Shown one piece after another: positions 7,495 through 16,452 of a DNA stretch of 64,000 bases (the first letter of the stretch is position 1; each line of letters opens with the position of its first letter). Both the position numbers and the translations under genes were made by a program. The notes under the pieces are model-generated. The model had not been told where the DNA came from and searched no databases. It worked only from the letters and a program-made list of their open reading frames with translations. Source of the stretch: Mycobacterium sp. 852013-50091_SCH5140682 (GTDB lineage Bacteria; Actinomycetota; Actinomycetes; Mycobacteriales; Mycobacteriaceae); assembly GCF_001665685.1 (NCBI RefSeq), contig NZ_LZTB01000008.1, positions 57,606-121,605 on the forward strand, in the 5' to 3' direction.

Positions 7495-8247
7495 ATGGCC
7501 GACCGACTTGCCCTCGTCACCGGCGCCGCCTCCGGGATTGGCCGCGCCAGTGCACAGGCCCTCGTCGAGGCAGGGTGGCAGGTGGCCTTGGCCGACCGCG
7601 ACCCCGCCGTGGAAAACGTCGCCTCGGAAATGGGTGCGGTAGGGACGATCCTCGACGTACGGGACACCGCTTCTGTTGATGCTTGGGCGAATTCGCACCA
7701 GGATGCTGTCGCCCTGGTCAACTCTGCGGGAATTTGCGCTGGCGAGTACCTCATCGATTCCACCGATGAGGACTGGAACACCGTCATGGACATCAACCTG
7801 ATGGGTTCGGTCCGCGTGCTCCGGGCGTTTGCCCGCAACCGCGTTGCTGCAGGCGGTGGCGGAGCGGCCATTCTGATCGCGTCGAACAACGCATTCTGGC
7901 CGTGCCGCAGCATCAGTCAGTACTGCGCGTCGAAGGCGGCCGTGACGATGCTGGGAAAGACTGCGGCGTCCGAACTCGGCGAGCACCAAATCCGGGTCAA
8001 CGTCGTGGCTCCCGGCGAGACAGACACTCCGATGACTCACGAAGCGCTCGAAGATGAAGATGAGATGCGGGAGATCGTCCGGCGTACGCCGCTCGGCCGC
8101 ATCGGTTACCCCTCCGACATCGGGGCAGCCGTGCGCATGCTGCTTTCCCCTGATTCGTCGTGGATCACCGGCCAGCTGATCTCAGTGGATGGCGGAATCA
8201 GTCTGCGCGGCGAGTCCGACCTCAATCCCGTTCACCAGGAAGGCTGA
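7495..8247 (+). CDS. Short-chain dehydrogenase/reductase (SDR)
   Basis: 250-aa classical SDR. The cofactor motif VTGAASGIG (8-16) is followed by an Asp in LADRD at the end of beta-2, favouring NAD. It has VNSAGI, a Ser-containing ILIASNN and the YCASK catalytic pair. First gene of a rightward run (SDR, U32-like, lactonase, aldehyde dehydrogenase, S12 hydrolase, transporter) with short gaps, so probably an operon start. GAAGGAG precedes the ATG. It is a different subgroup from the SDR at 4078-4827, so two separate oxidation steps are likely. Substrate unknown. Confidence 0.9.
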   Translation: MADRLALVTGAASGIGRASAQALVEAGWQVALADRDPAVENVASEMGAVGTILDVRDTASVDAWANSHQDAVALVNSAGICAGEYLIDSTDEDWNTVMDINLMGSVRVLRAFARNRVAAGGGGAAILIASNNAFWPCRSISQYCASKAAVTMLGKTAASELGEHQIRVNVVAPGETDTPMTHEALEDEDEMREIVRRTPLGRIGYPSDIGAAVRMLLSPDSSWITGQLISVDGGISLRGESDLNPVHQEG

Positions 8248-8255
8248 GTTGACCT

Positions 8256-9215
8256 GTGAATCAACGTGTCTCGCAAGCCGGCATTGAGACCACATTGCGT
8301 GCAGACTCGATTCTGAGCGAATCGGGCATACCTGCCGAACTGATCCCCGCGCCGAGTCCTCGACAGTTCGCCGACGGCGCCGATTTCCGCATCGAAATTC
8401 CATCAGTCGAGGGCCCGCAGGTCCTGCGAGCCGTCCTGGACGAAGCGGACTCGCGCGGTGTGACTGTCAACCGAGTCTCGCAAGGAAGCGGGGCGATGAC
8501 ACTGAGTGTCGCCGAGCAGACCGAACTCGCGCACATCGGGGCAGATCGGGCGATCGAGGTATGCCTGTTCGTTGGGCCCCGCGAGGAGTGGGGGATAGCG
8601 GCGATGTCACGTGCCGCCGACGGCGGCGCCATGCACGGGTCGGTTCGCGGATTGAGGCAGCTGCGCTATGCCGTCGAGGACGTGTTCCGTTCGATCGAAT
8701 GCGGTATTCGTAGTTTCTTGATCGCAGACCTTGGGCTCCTCGACGTCCTGGTCGGTGCACAGCGAGCAGGATCCATCCCGGGCGATGTGGTGTGGAAAGG
8801 TTCGGTCCTGTGCGCGCCGTCTAATCCAGCGTCCCTGGCACTGCTGGAGCGGCTGGGCGCCACGACGGTGAATCTCCCGACGGACATGTCGATACACGAG
8901 CTGGCCGAGATGCGTGCCGTGACCAAAGCCCCGCTCGATCTGTATGTCGAGGCTCCCGATCCGATGGGCGGAGTGGTGCGCGGTGAGCAACTCGCCGACC
9001 TGATCAGCATCACCAGGCCGCTGTACGCGAAATTCGGGCTCCGAAATTCGGTCGGGCTGTACCCAAGTGGCTTGCATCTGGTCGATGAGGCATCCGTCAT
9101 CGCCCGCGAGAAAGTCCGTCGCGCCGCTGTGGCACTGGAGTGGTCGGGTCGTTGTGGCGTTGGGTTCACGCAGACTGTCGGGGCTGCCGCCGACCTCGGC
9201 ATTCCCGTACGGTAA
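8256..9215 (+). CDS. U32-peptidase-like TIM-barrel protein, function unknown
   Basis: 319-aa protein starting at GTG 8256, 8 bp after the SDR stop. I see no secretion signal or membrane helix. The middle and C-terminal part (LLERLGATTVNLPTDMSIHE, LDLYVEAPDPMGG, AKFGLRNSVGLYPSG) recalls the barrel of U32-family proteins, whose members include collagenase-like proteases and RNA- or cofactor-hydroxylation proteins. The Cys-rich motif of classical U32 members is not evident, so it is unlikely to be a typical one. Position between a dehydrogenase and a lactonase suggests an enzymatic step in the island pathway. The family call is tentative. Confidence 0.5.
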   Translation: MNQRVSQAGIETTLRADSILSESGIPAELIPAPSPRQFADGADFRIEIPSVEGPQVLRAVLDEADSRGVTVNRVSQGSGAMTLSVAEQTELAHIGADRAIEVCLFVGPREEWGIAAMSRAADGGAMHGSVRGLRQLRYAVEDVFRSIECGIRSFLIADLGLLDVLVGAQRAGSIPGDVVWKGSVLCAPSNPASLALLERLGATTVNLPTDMSIHELAEMRAVTKAPLDLYVEAPDPMGGVVRGEQLADLISITRPLYAKFGLRNSVGLYPSGLHLVDEASVIAREKVRRAAVALEWSGRCGVGFTQTVGAAADLGIPVR

Positions 9216-9217
9216 CC

Positions 9218-10105
9218 ATGGCGGTCAAACACCCCATCCGACAGTCCGCTCCGCCGTGGCACGTTGCAGTGCCGGCGCGGGCGGAGCTCGGGGAGCATCC
9301 GCTGTGGGACGTCCGGCGGCAACGACTGTTCTGGACCGACTGCGCGGCAGGCACGGTGCATTGCAGCGACCTGTGCCACGACACCGTCGTCTGGACCGCG
9401 CCGAAGGGTGCGCCCATCGGGGTATCGCTGCTGCGTGCGTGTGGCGGGCTTGCCATCGCCACACGCGCGCACATCGTGTTGCTCGACAGCGATGGCCGGG
9501 CCGACCGGGCACCGATCGAACTGCCGATCGACACCGCGGCCGTCAGGTTCAACGACGGCGCATGCGATCCCGTCGGGCGGCTACTCGTGGGCACGACCGG
9601 GGGCGAAGTCGACGGATTGGGAGAGTTGTTCTCTGTCGACGCCGACGGCAGGGTGAGTCGTCTGCTGGGAGACCTCACCGAGGCTAACGGCATTGGTTGG
9701 TCGCCCGACGGCCGAAGCATGTACTTCGTCGACTCCGGTCGCCCCGTGATGTATGTCTTCGACTACGACGTAGGCAGTGGCCGTCTCGGAGAACGCAAGG
9801 AGTTCGCGAGGATCGACCCCGCGCTCGGATACCTCGACGGCCTCACCGTCGATGAGGCGGGCAACGTGTGGGTGGCCATCTGGGATGGCGGTCGGTTGCA
9901 CAGGTACGCGCCGGACGGGCAGTTGTGCGGTGTCATCGACGTTCCGGTCAGCCGTCCCACATGTCCGGCGTTCGGGGGCGGCGATCTCGGAACGTTGTAC
10001 GTCACCACGGCGCGTGACGACGTCGCCGGGGAATCCCAGGCAGGCCAGGTGCTGTCGTGGCCGGGAGCCGGTCGTGGCATCGCGCCCCACCGGTTCGCAG
10101 GCTAG
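9218..10105 (+). CDS. SMP-30/gluconolactonase-family lactonase
   Basis: 295-aa beta-propeller protein of the SMP-30/gluconolactonase/LRE family, metal-dependent hydrolases that open sugar lactones. Family signatures: AELGEHPLWD near the N-terminus (metal-binding Glu), RFNDGACDPVGRLLVGTT (Asn-Asp pair), EANGIGWSPDGRSMYFVDS and YLDGLTVDEAGNVWVAIWDGG. Start chosen at ATG 9218, 2 bp after the upstream stop. Its presence between dehydrogenases and an aldehyde dehydrogenase suggests a step in which an SDR oxidises a cyclic sugar-like substrate to a lactone. The actual lactone is unknown. Confidence 0.88.
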   Translation: MAVKHPIRQSAPPWHVAVPARAELGEHPLWDVRRQRLFWTDCAAGTVHCSDLCHDTVVWTAPKGAPIGVSLLRACGGLAIATRAHIVLLDSDGRADRAPIELPIDTAAVRFNDGACDPVGRLLVGTTGGEVDGLGELFSVDADGRVSRLLGDLTEANGIGWSPDGRSMYFVDSGRPVMYVFDYDVGSGRLGERKEFARIDPALGYLDGLTVDEAGNVWVAIWDGGRLHRYAPDGQLCGVIDVPVSRPTCPAFGGGDLGTLYVTTARDDVAGESQAGQVLSWPGAGRGIAPHRFAG

Positions 10106-10147
10106 GGCAGCGCACGTTGCATTACAGCGATGATGAGAGGCACATCC

Positions 10148-11611
10148 ATGACATCAGACCGTGTCGGCCAGGGCCCGGGAACGACGCAGGCTAGCGGGCT
10201 TGCTGAGACATCAACAATCGAGCATGGCGAAATCATGCAGCGGGCGGCAGAGGCCAGCCACAGCTGGGCTGCGACACCGGGTTACGACCGTGCAAACGTG
10301 CTCCGCGCCATCGCCGAAGCCCTCGATCGCGAGAGGGATGACCTGGTCGAAATCGCAGACACCGAAACCTGGCTTGGGGCAACGCGACTGACGGGTGAGG
10401 TCGCCCGGACTACGACGCAGTTGCGGATGTTCGCCGAGGTCATCGAGCATGGTGCTCATCTCGCTCGAGCTGGCGTGACCGTCCCCGGCCGTACGGAAGA
10501 CGAAACGACCGGCCCATCGCTCCGCCGGTGTCAGCTGCCCTTAGGGCCGGTCGCGGTATTCGCCGCCAGCAACTTCCCGTTCGCATTCAGCGTCGCAGGA
10601 GGCGATACCGCCTCGGCGTTGGCGGCCGGCTGCCCGGTCGTAGTCAAGGCTCACCCCGCGCATCCGGAGCTCTCGCTGCACACCGCACGCCTTATCGAAG
10701 ACACCTTGTCGACGGCGGGCGTTGCCACCGGGGTCTTCGCTCTGGTCTCCGGCATGGAGGAAGGCGCACGGTTGGTACGTGACCCGGTGATCCGCGCAGC
10801 TGCTTTCACCGGCTCGTCGGAGGGAGGTCGCGCGCTCGTCGATCTCGCCGCAGCCAGACCTGATCCAATCCCGTTCTATGGCGAGTTCGGCAGTGTCAAC
10901 CCGGTTTTGGTCTTGCCTGGTGCGGTCGCCGACACATCGCGATTCATCACGGACTACCTTGACTCGCTGACTCTCGGCGGTGGCCAATTCTGTACCAATC
11001 CGGGCCTGCTCATCGTGCCCCGACAGCTCGACCTGCCTGCCGAGGTCGCGCGGCAGATCTCGCAGCGACCGGCTGCGCCGCTGCTGACCGGCGGCATTCA
11101 GGCGGCGTTCACGGCCAAGGTCGATCGACTGCGAACCACCCCGGGTGTCACCGTTCATGAGTCGCGAGCACCAGTTCCCGCGGCCGGCTTCCACGTCCGC
11201 CCAGTCGTCCTCACCGCCGGCGGCCATACGGCCATGCACGACCGTGCGCTGATGGAGCAGGAAGTCTTCGGTCCCGCCGGGGTGGTCGTCGAGTACGAAA
11301 ACGCCGACGAACTACTCGCACTGTGCGCGGGATTGCAAGGCTGCCTTGTCACGTCGGTCCACGCCGGTTCCGATTCCGCCCTCTTGCGCGAGGTGATCCG
11401 TGAGGCGTCCCGGCGTTCAGGGCGGGTCGTGTGGAATTCGTGGCCCACCGGGGTGGTAGTCGGGACCGGTCAACATCACGGCGGGCCGTTCCCCGCCACC
11501 TCGAATCCACTGTTCACTTCTGTCGGACCAGACGCGATCATGCGTTTCCTACGGCCGATCACCTTTCAGAATCTGCCTGTCGAGCTGTTGCCGCTTGAGG
11601 CGCAACGGTAG
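10148..11611 (+). CDS. Aldehyde dehydrogenase, 2,5-dioxovalerate (ketoglutarate semialdehyde) type
   Basis: 487-aa NAD(P)-dependent aldehyde dehydrogenase. The catalytic Cys is ~282 in GGGQFCTNPG and the general-base Glu ~246 in YGEFGSVNP. The C-terminal GTGQHHGGPFPATSNP and FTSVGPDAIMRFLRPI are the pattern of alpha-ketoglutaric semialdehyde dehydrogenases of non-phosphorylative sugar and hydroxyproline pathways. Start chosen at ATG 10148 (GAGAGG 8 bp upstream); ATGs at 10130 and 10133 are alternatives. The likely product is a 2-oxo dicarboxylate such as 2-oxoglutarate, which would give the pathway its exit to the TCA cycle. Confidence 0.85.
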   Translation: MTSDRVGQGPGTTQASGLAETSTIEHGEIMQRAAEASHSWAATPGYDRANVLRAIAEALDRERDDLVEIADTETWLGATRLTGEVARTTTQLRMFAEVIEHGAHLARAGVTVPGRTEDETTGPSLRRCQLPLGPVAVFAASNFPFAFSVAGGDTASALAAGCPVVVKAHPAHPELSLHTARLIEDTLSTAGVATGVFALVSGMEEGARLVRDPVIRAAAFTGSSEGGRALVDLAAARPDPIPFYGEFGSVNPVLVLPGAVADTSRFITDYLDSLTLGGGQFCTNPGLLIVPRQLDLPAEVARQISQRPAAPLLTGGIQAAFTAKVDRLRTTPGVTVHESRAPVPAAGFHVRPVVLTAGGHTAMHDRALMEQEVFGPAGVVVEYENADELLALCAGLQGCLVTSVHAGSDSALLREVIREASRRSGRVVWNSWPTGVVVGTGQHHGGPFPATSNPLFTSVGPDAIMRFLRPITFQNLPVELLPLEAQR

Positions 11612-13101
11612 TGGCGAGGGCGAATATGCCGGCGGACGGACAGTCGACACTGCAGAGCTTGGTTGCCGGCCGCGTGATGTCGGAGACGGTGCCCGGCGCG
11701 GTCTACGTGGTGTTCACCGCAGACGGACCGGCGTTCAGCGGTTCAGCCGGCATCGCCGGAGTCGATGGTCGTAGCCCGTGCCCCGACACTGCCTTTCGTA
11801 TCGCGTCATGCACGAAGAGCTTTACTGCGGCGGCAGTTCTGCGTCTGCGTGACGCTGGGCGCCTCTCGCTCGACGACCCGGTTGCCCGGTTCATCGACAT
11901 CGGGCCCTGCGAACTGCCCGGGGCGCAGACAGTGCAGCAGGCAGTGACGGTCGGCGCGTTACTCAACATGTCAGGTGGATTCGCCAGCGACAATCCTTGG
12001 GCGGACCGCCAGGAGTCCATGTCTGAAGACGAGTTCACCGCGTTGTGTCGGCGCGGTTTCACACTCACCGGCGCCCCAGGCACCCGCTACGAGTACTCCA
12101 ACCTGGGCTACGCATTGCTCGGTCGAGTCATCAGGCAGGCCAGCGGGATGGAATACCGCCAGTACGTCACCGACAACCTGCTCCGGCCGCTGGGGCTGTC
12201 GCACAGTGCATTCGACGCCGCCCAGTGCACCGCTCCGGGTGGCGTCACCGTAGGTTTCCACCGTGTTGGCCACCAATGGCGGCCGGCCGCTGTCAGTACC
12301 CCCGGAGCGTTCTCGTCGATCGGCGGGTTGTACATGACCGCCAACGAACTCGCCGCGTGGTGCCGCTGGCTGGCGGCCGGATACCCGTGGGGTGCGATCG
12401 GCGATGACATCTTGGCCGCGAGCAGCCGCAGGGAAATGCAGCAGTTGCACCAACTGGACCCGGCCCGCGCAACAGGCCCCGTACGGGTGGGCGGTTATGG
12501 CTACGGGCTTGACGTCGAACTTCACGACTGCGGAGTAGTGGTGTCGCACCGCGGCGGTTACCCGGGATTCAGCGCTCAAATGGCCTGGCACCCCGAGACA
12601 CAACTCGGAGTCGTGATTCTGGAGAACGCATCGTATGCGCGGACACCGGCAGTCACCGCGCTGCGGCATCTGCTGGCCGCCGCGGGATTGCCGACTCGGC
12701 CTGAGCCTTGGCCCGCAACGATTGCGGCCCGCGACGAAATGGAAAGGCTCTTTGCCCGCTGGGACGACGCCGTAGCCGATCGACTCTTCGCCGACAACGT
12801 CGACCTGGATATGCCGCGACAGCAGCGGTGCTCCGAGATCGCCAGTGCTGCACTGGCTATCGGGTTCAGTGAGGAGCGCAGACATCGCTCCCTTGCGCTG
12901 TGCGAACCCATCAGTACGTCGCCTGCCAATCTGGAGTGGACGGTACGCGGACTGCATGGCGAGTTGCGCTGCGAGATAACCCTTACCTCTGTCAATCCGC
13001 CCAAGGTGCAGTCGATCACGTTGTCGTCGAAAGGGTCTGACTGCCAACAGGATCGAGGGGCGGCAGGTGACAACTCGGTCGGCTTCGCTATCAACGATTG
13101 A
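11611..13101 (+). CDS. S12-family serine hydrolase (beta-lactamase/D-aminopeptidase-like), cytosolic
   Basis: 496-aa penicillin-recognising serine hydrolase (class C beta-lactamase fold). The nucleophile tetrad is Ser66-Cys-Thr-Lys69 (ASCTKSF) and the second motif is Tyr162-Ser-Asn (YEYSNLGYALL); a HRGGYPGF segment near residue ~313 fits the third (KTG-equivalent) motif. There is no signal peptide, so unlike a beta-lactamase it should act in the cytosol, downstream of the linked peptide transporter. This favours a D-amino-acid amidase/aminopeptidase or esterase role. The last ~130 residues are an extra domain. The GTG start overlaps the preceding stop by one base; ATG 11626 is an alternative. 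Confidence 0.82.
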   Translation: MARANMPADGQSTLQSLVAGRVMSETVPGAVYVVFTADGPAFSGSAGIAGVDGRSPCPDTAFRIASCTKSFTAAAVLRLRDAGRLSLDDPVARFIDIGPCELPGAQTVQQAVTVGALLNMSGGFASDNPWADRQESMSEDEFTALCRRGFTLTGAPGTRYEYSNLGYALLGRVIRQASGMEYRQYVTDNLLRPLGLSHSAFDAAQCTAPGGVTVGFHRVGHQWRPAAVSTPGAFSSIGGLYMTANELAAWCRWLAAGYPWGAIGDDILAASSRREMQQLHQLDPARATGPVRVGGYGYGLDVELHDCGVVVSHRGGYPGFSAQMAWHPETQLGVVILENASYARTPAVTALRHLLAAAGLPTRPEPWPATIAARDEMERLFARWDDAVADRLFADNVDLDMPRQQRCSEIASAALAIGFSEERRHRSLALCEPISTSPANLEWTVRGLHGELRCEITLTSVNPPKVQSITLSSKGSDCQQDRGAAGDNSVGFAIND

Positions 13102-13113
13102 CAGGATGAGAAC

Positions 13114-14688
13114 ATGCAATTGAGACGTATATCCGCAGGGTTCGTCGCGATCGTGGCGGTGAGTGTCACAGTGCTCACCGGCTGTGGTGCCGGGGGCCGC
13201 CAGGGCGCGCAGAACGCCGGTACCGCCGACACCACCGGCGCTCTCCCCGCGGCCATACCGGACACCGTTCGCATCGGTGTGGGAGCGTCGACCGTGTCGA
13301 TCGACCCCAATCGCGCGACGCAGGAAGTCGATGTGATGGCCCTCGCGATGATATCCGGCACGCTGCTGACCCAGAGTGGCGGAAAAGCTGTGCCTGGCTT
13401 GGCAAGTGGTTGCGAATTCGACAAATCGCAGCTCAACTACACCTGCACACTGCGGGACGGGCTGAAGTTCTCCGACGGAAGCGTGCTCACCAGTGCGGAT
13501 GTCGTCGCGTCCTTCGAGCGTGCCCTTCACGACCCCGCCAACGCGAACGCCGGCATTGTCGACTCGCTGGAATCGGTGGCGGCCCCAAGTCCTACCAAAG
13601 CCGTGTTCACCTTGCGGCAACCGACTGCGAGCTTTCCTCTGGCACTGACAGAAGCCCCAGTCGGGATCTTCCCCGCCGCAGCCGCGTCGAATCCGCAATT
13701 CTGGCACAACCCCGTATCAGCCGGGCCCTACAAGTTGGTGTCCAACAGCCCCAACGAAGTGGTGTTCACAAAGAACGGCAACTATCCCGCGGAACTGCAG
13801 CCCGTGGTGCCCAACATTGAATTCAAGGTCATAGTCGACACCAATACCCGGCTGGCGCAGCTGAACACAGGCCAAATCGACATCGCGAATCAGCTGTCGG
13901 CGCCATTGGCCAAGCAGGTGAAGCCGCCCGCGAAGACGTACGCCACGCCCCAGTACGGTGGCGTCTACCTGTATCTGAACAACCTCAGCAAGCCGCTCGA
14001 CGATCCCAGAGTGCGGCAGGCCATTTCGGCTGCCATCGACCGCAACCAGATCAATGACATCGCCTATCTCGGACAAAACAAGGTGCTTGGCAGCTTCTTG
14101 CCGTCGTCAATGGAGGGACATGACGCGGGCGCTCCCACCGGCCGGGACGTCGACAAAGCAAAGTCATTGCTGGTCGGGACGGCCTGTCAGAGCGGTTGCA
14201 ACCTAAGCATCATGGTCCGATCGGGGTTCGCGCCCTACGACGCCATCGCCACCGTTATCCAACAGAACCTCGCCGACGTGGGTATCAAAGTCTCGACGCA
14301 ATTGGTAGATCAGGCCACCGCCGACACGAACGAACAGAACGGCAATTTCCAGATGGAGGTCGGCAACCTCTTCGATCTCGTGAACGCACCGGAATTGGTC
14401 ATGCTGCCAATCGGTTTGACGCGCGAGGGTGGCATCGATTCGCTGTATTCCTCCTACACGTCACCAGAGATGAACACGTTGGTCAGCCAATTGTCGGCGG
14501 CCTCGGACCCGGCTGCGCGTGCCGATGTCCTCGCCAAGGTCAACACGTTGTTCGCCCGCGACCTACCGTTCGTCCCACTCGTCGATCAGGCCAACATCTG
14601 GGCATCGTCGATATCGCCACGGCTGGTGGCGTTCACCCCGGCCGGGGTGTACCAGGTCGGCACCGCCAAAACCGGACCCGGGCAATAG
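13114..14688 (+). CDS. ABC transporter substrate-binding lipoprotein, family 5 (Dpp/Opp type), copy 1
   Basis: 524-aa solute-binding lipoprotein. A signal peptide ends in the lipobox VLTGC with lipidated Cys24. The mature protein has the SBP_bac_5 pattern: LRDGLKFSDGSVLTSADVV near residue 115, NPVSAGPYK near 210, and an AISAAIDRNQINDIAYLG segment near 305. It captures a peptide- or oligosaccharide-like ligand for the permeases encoded downstream. It lies 12 bp after the S12 hydrolase gene. A closely similar second binding protein follows after a 174-bp gap with its own promoter-like region. Confidence 0.92.
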   Translation: MQLRRISAGFVAIVAVSVTVLTGCGAGGRQGAQNAGTADTTGALPAAIPDTVRIGVGASTVSIDPNRATQEVDVMALAMISGTLLTQSGGKAVPGLASGCEFDKSQLNYTCTLRDGLKFSDGSVLTSADVVASFERALHDPANANAGIVDSLESVAAPSPTKAVFTLRQPTASFPLALTEAPVGIFPAAAASNPQFWHNPVSAGPYKLVSNSPNEVVFTKNGNYPAELQPVVPNIEFKVIVDTNTRLAQLNTGQIDIANQLSAPLAKQVKPPAKTYATPQYGGVYLYLNNLSKPLDDPRVRQAISAAIDRNQINDIAYLGQNKVLGSFLPSSMEGHDAGAPTGRDVDKAKSLLVGTACQSGCNLSIMVRSGFAPYDAIATVIQQNLADVGIKVSTQLVDQATADTNEQNGNFQMEVGNLFDLVNAPELVMLPIGLTREGGIDSLYSSYTSPEMNTLVSQLSAASDPAARADVLAKVNTLFARDLPFVPLVDQANIWASSISPRLVAFTPAGVYQVGTAKTGPGQ

Positions 14689-14834
14689 TTTCCAGCGTCG
14701 CGGCCGCTCACCGTTGCTGCCTGTATCACTTGCTGCGATCGAGGTGTGGGGAAGATGCGTGCTCTCGGCGGTTTGCGAAGTGCGCCAAACATTTTCGTTG
14801 ACACTTCGGGTGTGCTGTAGTTCACTACTAGAGA

Positions 14835-14846
14835 TAGTATCAGTTG
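14835..14846 (+). promoter_or_regulatory. Copy 3 of island motif TArTATCwsTTs
   Basis: TAGTATCAGTTG lies 16 bp before the start of the second binding-protein gene; with flanks, GATAGTATC is a 9-bp palindrome. The 174-bp gap (14689-14862) holds no gene and probably an internal promoter for the transporter genes. Confidence 0.45.
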
Positions 14847-14862
14847 ATGACAGGATATTTAT

Positions 14863-16452
14863 ATGACTGACGGCCGACGGCGTAGTGGTACGCGGATCTT
14901 GGCGTGGCCGATTGTCGTGTGCGCGGCAGCACTGGTTGCCGCGTGCGGAGGCGGTGCGCCAAGCCAGGATTCGGCGTCCACGACGGCAAGTGTCGACGGG
15001 GCCCTACCGGCAGATGTTCCCTCTGCGGTGTCGATAGGAGTCGGGGCGCCGTTGGGCACTCTGGACCCCAACCGTGCTGTTGCCGACGTCGACGTCATGG
15101 CGCTGTCGTTGATCGCGGGCACGCTCGTCGAGCAATCCCCGGAGGGTGGCGTCAGGCCGTCGCTGGCCAAAGAGTGCACACTCGCAGGCGACGGGCTGTC
15201 CTACGCATGCGAGCTGCGGCCGGGCTTGAAGTTCTCCGACGGTAGCCCGCTGACCGGTACCGACGTTGTCGCGACGTTCACCAGGGCCCTCGCGGATGAA
15301 GCCAACGCCAACGCGGGACTCATCGCTCCGCTGTTACGTGTGACGACGGCCGGCGAGTCCACGGTCGTGTTTCACCTCAAATACCCGGCGGCCAGCTTCC
15401 CGCTGGCCTTGTCCGAACCACTGCTCGGGATCTACCCGGCAGGGCGGATGGACACGCCCGGCTTCTTCGTCAATCCCGTATCCGCCGGTGCATACCGGCT
15501 CGACCGCGCGGTGAACTCGGAGATCGCGTTCACCAAGAACGCCGAGTACCCAAGTGAATTGGCTCCGGTGATCGACAAAATCGTGTTCCGGGTCGTTGTC
15601 GATGCCAACACGCGTCTGATGCAGCTGCAAACCGGGCAACTGGACATCGCCCACCAATTGCCTGCGAACCTGGCTGCTCAGGTGACTCGACCTGCCGAGG
15701 CTTATGTCGCAAGCCGCTACGGCAGCGTCTTCCTGGAAATGAACAACAAGTCTGGGCCGCTGCGAGATGTGAAGGTGCGAAAGGCAATTTCGGCGGCCAT
15801 CAATCGGGACCAGATCAACGACATCGCGTACCTGGGGCGAAACAAGCCACTCGGCGGGTTCCTGCCCTCAAGCATGGAAGGCCACGATCCGAATGCGCCC
15901 ACCGCACAAGACCTGCCAAAGGCGAGAGAACTACTTCGGGGCACGGAATGCGAGGCTGGCTGCACATTGGAGATCATGCAGAAGGCCGGGTTCCCGCCTT
16001 ATGACACCGTCGCCCAGATCATCCAGCAAAATCTGGCGGCGATCGGAATCAAGGTGAACATCAACACAATCGATGCATCGACCCTGGCTGCCAACGAGCA
16101 GAACGGCAACTTCCAATTGCAGTCCAACGACCTCTGGGACGTCGTGAACTCGCCGGAGTTGGTCATGCTGCGGTACGGCCTCACTCCCAAGGGCGGCATC
16201 AATTCGCTGTGGTCTGGCTACGATTCGCCGACGATGACCAGGTTGATCGACAACTTGTCCGCCACGTCCGGCCCGGGTCAGCGCACAGCCCTCCTCGATC
16301 AGATCAACATGACTTTTCAGCAGGATCTGCCATATGTACCGTTGACCGACTTCGCCACTACCTGGGCATCTCGAATCTCACCGCGATTGGTGGCCTTGAC
16401 TCCTAGTGGCGTCTACCGGGTTGGAACCAGCCAGCGGGGTCCGGGCCTGTGA
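14863..16452 (+). CDS. ABC transporter substrate-binding lipoprotein, family 5, copy 2
   Basis: 529-aa solute-binding lipoprotein with lipobox LVAAC (Cys28). It is a clear paralogue of the preceding gene: both share LKFSDGS, NPVSAG, DQINDIAYLG/NQINDIAYLG, FLPSSMEGHD, QQNLA and the C-terminal SPRLVALTPSGVYRVGT pattern. Its stop overlaps the permease start by 4 bp, so it is the binding protein directly coupled to the permease. Two binding proteins with one permease/ATPase set suggests two ligand ranges or an affinity difference. Confidence 0.92.
   Translation: MTDGRRRSGTRILAWPIVVCAAALVAACGGGAPSQDSASTTASVDGALPADVPSAVSIGVGAPLGTLDPNRAVADVDVMALSLIAGTLVEQSPEGGVRPSLAKECTLAGDGLSYACELRPGLKFSDGSPLTGTDVVATFTRALADEANANAGLIAPLLRVTTAGESTVVFHLKYPAASFPLALSEPLLGIYPAGRMDTPGFFVNPVSAGAYRLDRAVNSEIAFTKNAEYPSELAPVIDKIVFRVVVDANTRLMQLQTGQLDIAHQLPANLAAQVTRPAEAYVASRYGSVFLEMNNKSGPLRDVKVRKAISAAINRDQINDIAYLGRNKPLGGFLPSSMEGHDPNAPTAQDLPKARELLRGTECEAGCTLEIMQKAGFPPYDTVAQIIQQNLAAIGIKVNINTIDASTLAANEQNGNFQLQSNDLWDVVNSPELVMLRYGLTPKGGINSLWSGYDSPTMTRLIDNLSATSGPGQRTALLDQINMTFQQDLPYVPLTDFATTWASRISPRLVALTPSGVYRVGTSQRGPGL

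Noticed and set aside
11611..13101. Antibiotic-resistance beta-lactamase
   Set aside because: No signal peptide, long C-terminal extension and catabolic operon context; it shares only the S12 fold motifs.
11971..13707. A 578-codon minus-strand frame across the S12 gene and first binding protein
   Set aside because: It crosses two well-supported plus-strand genes and encodes Arg/Gly-rich shadow sequence.
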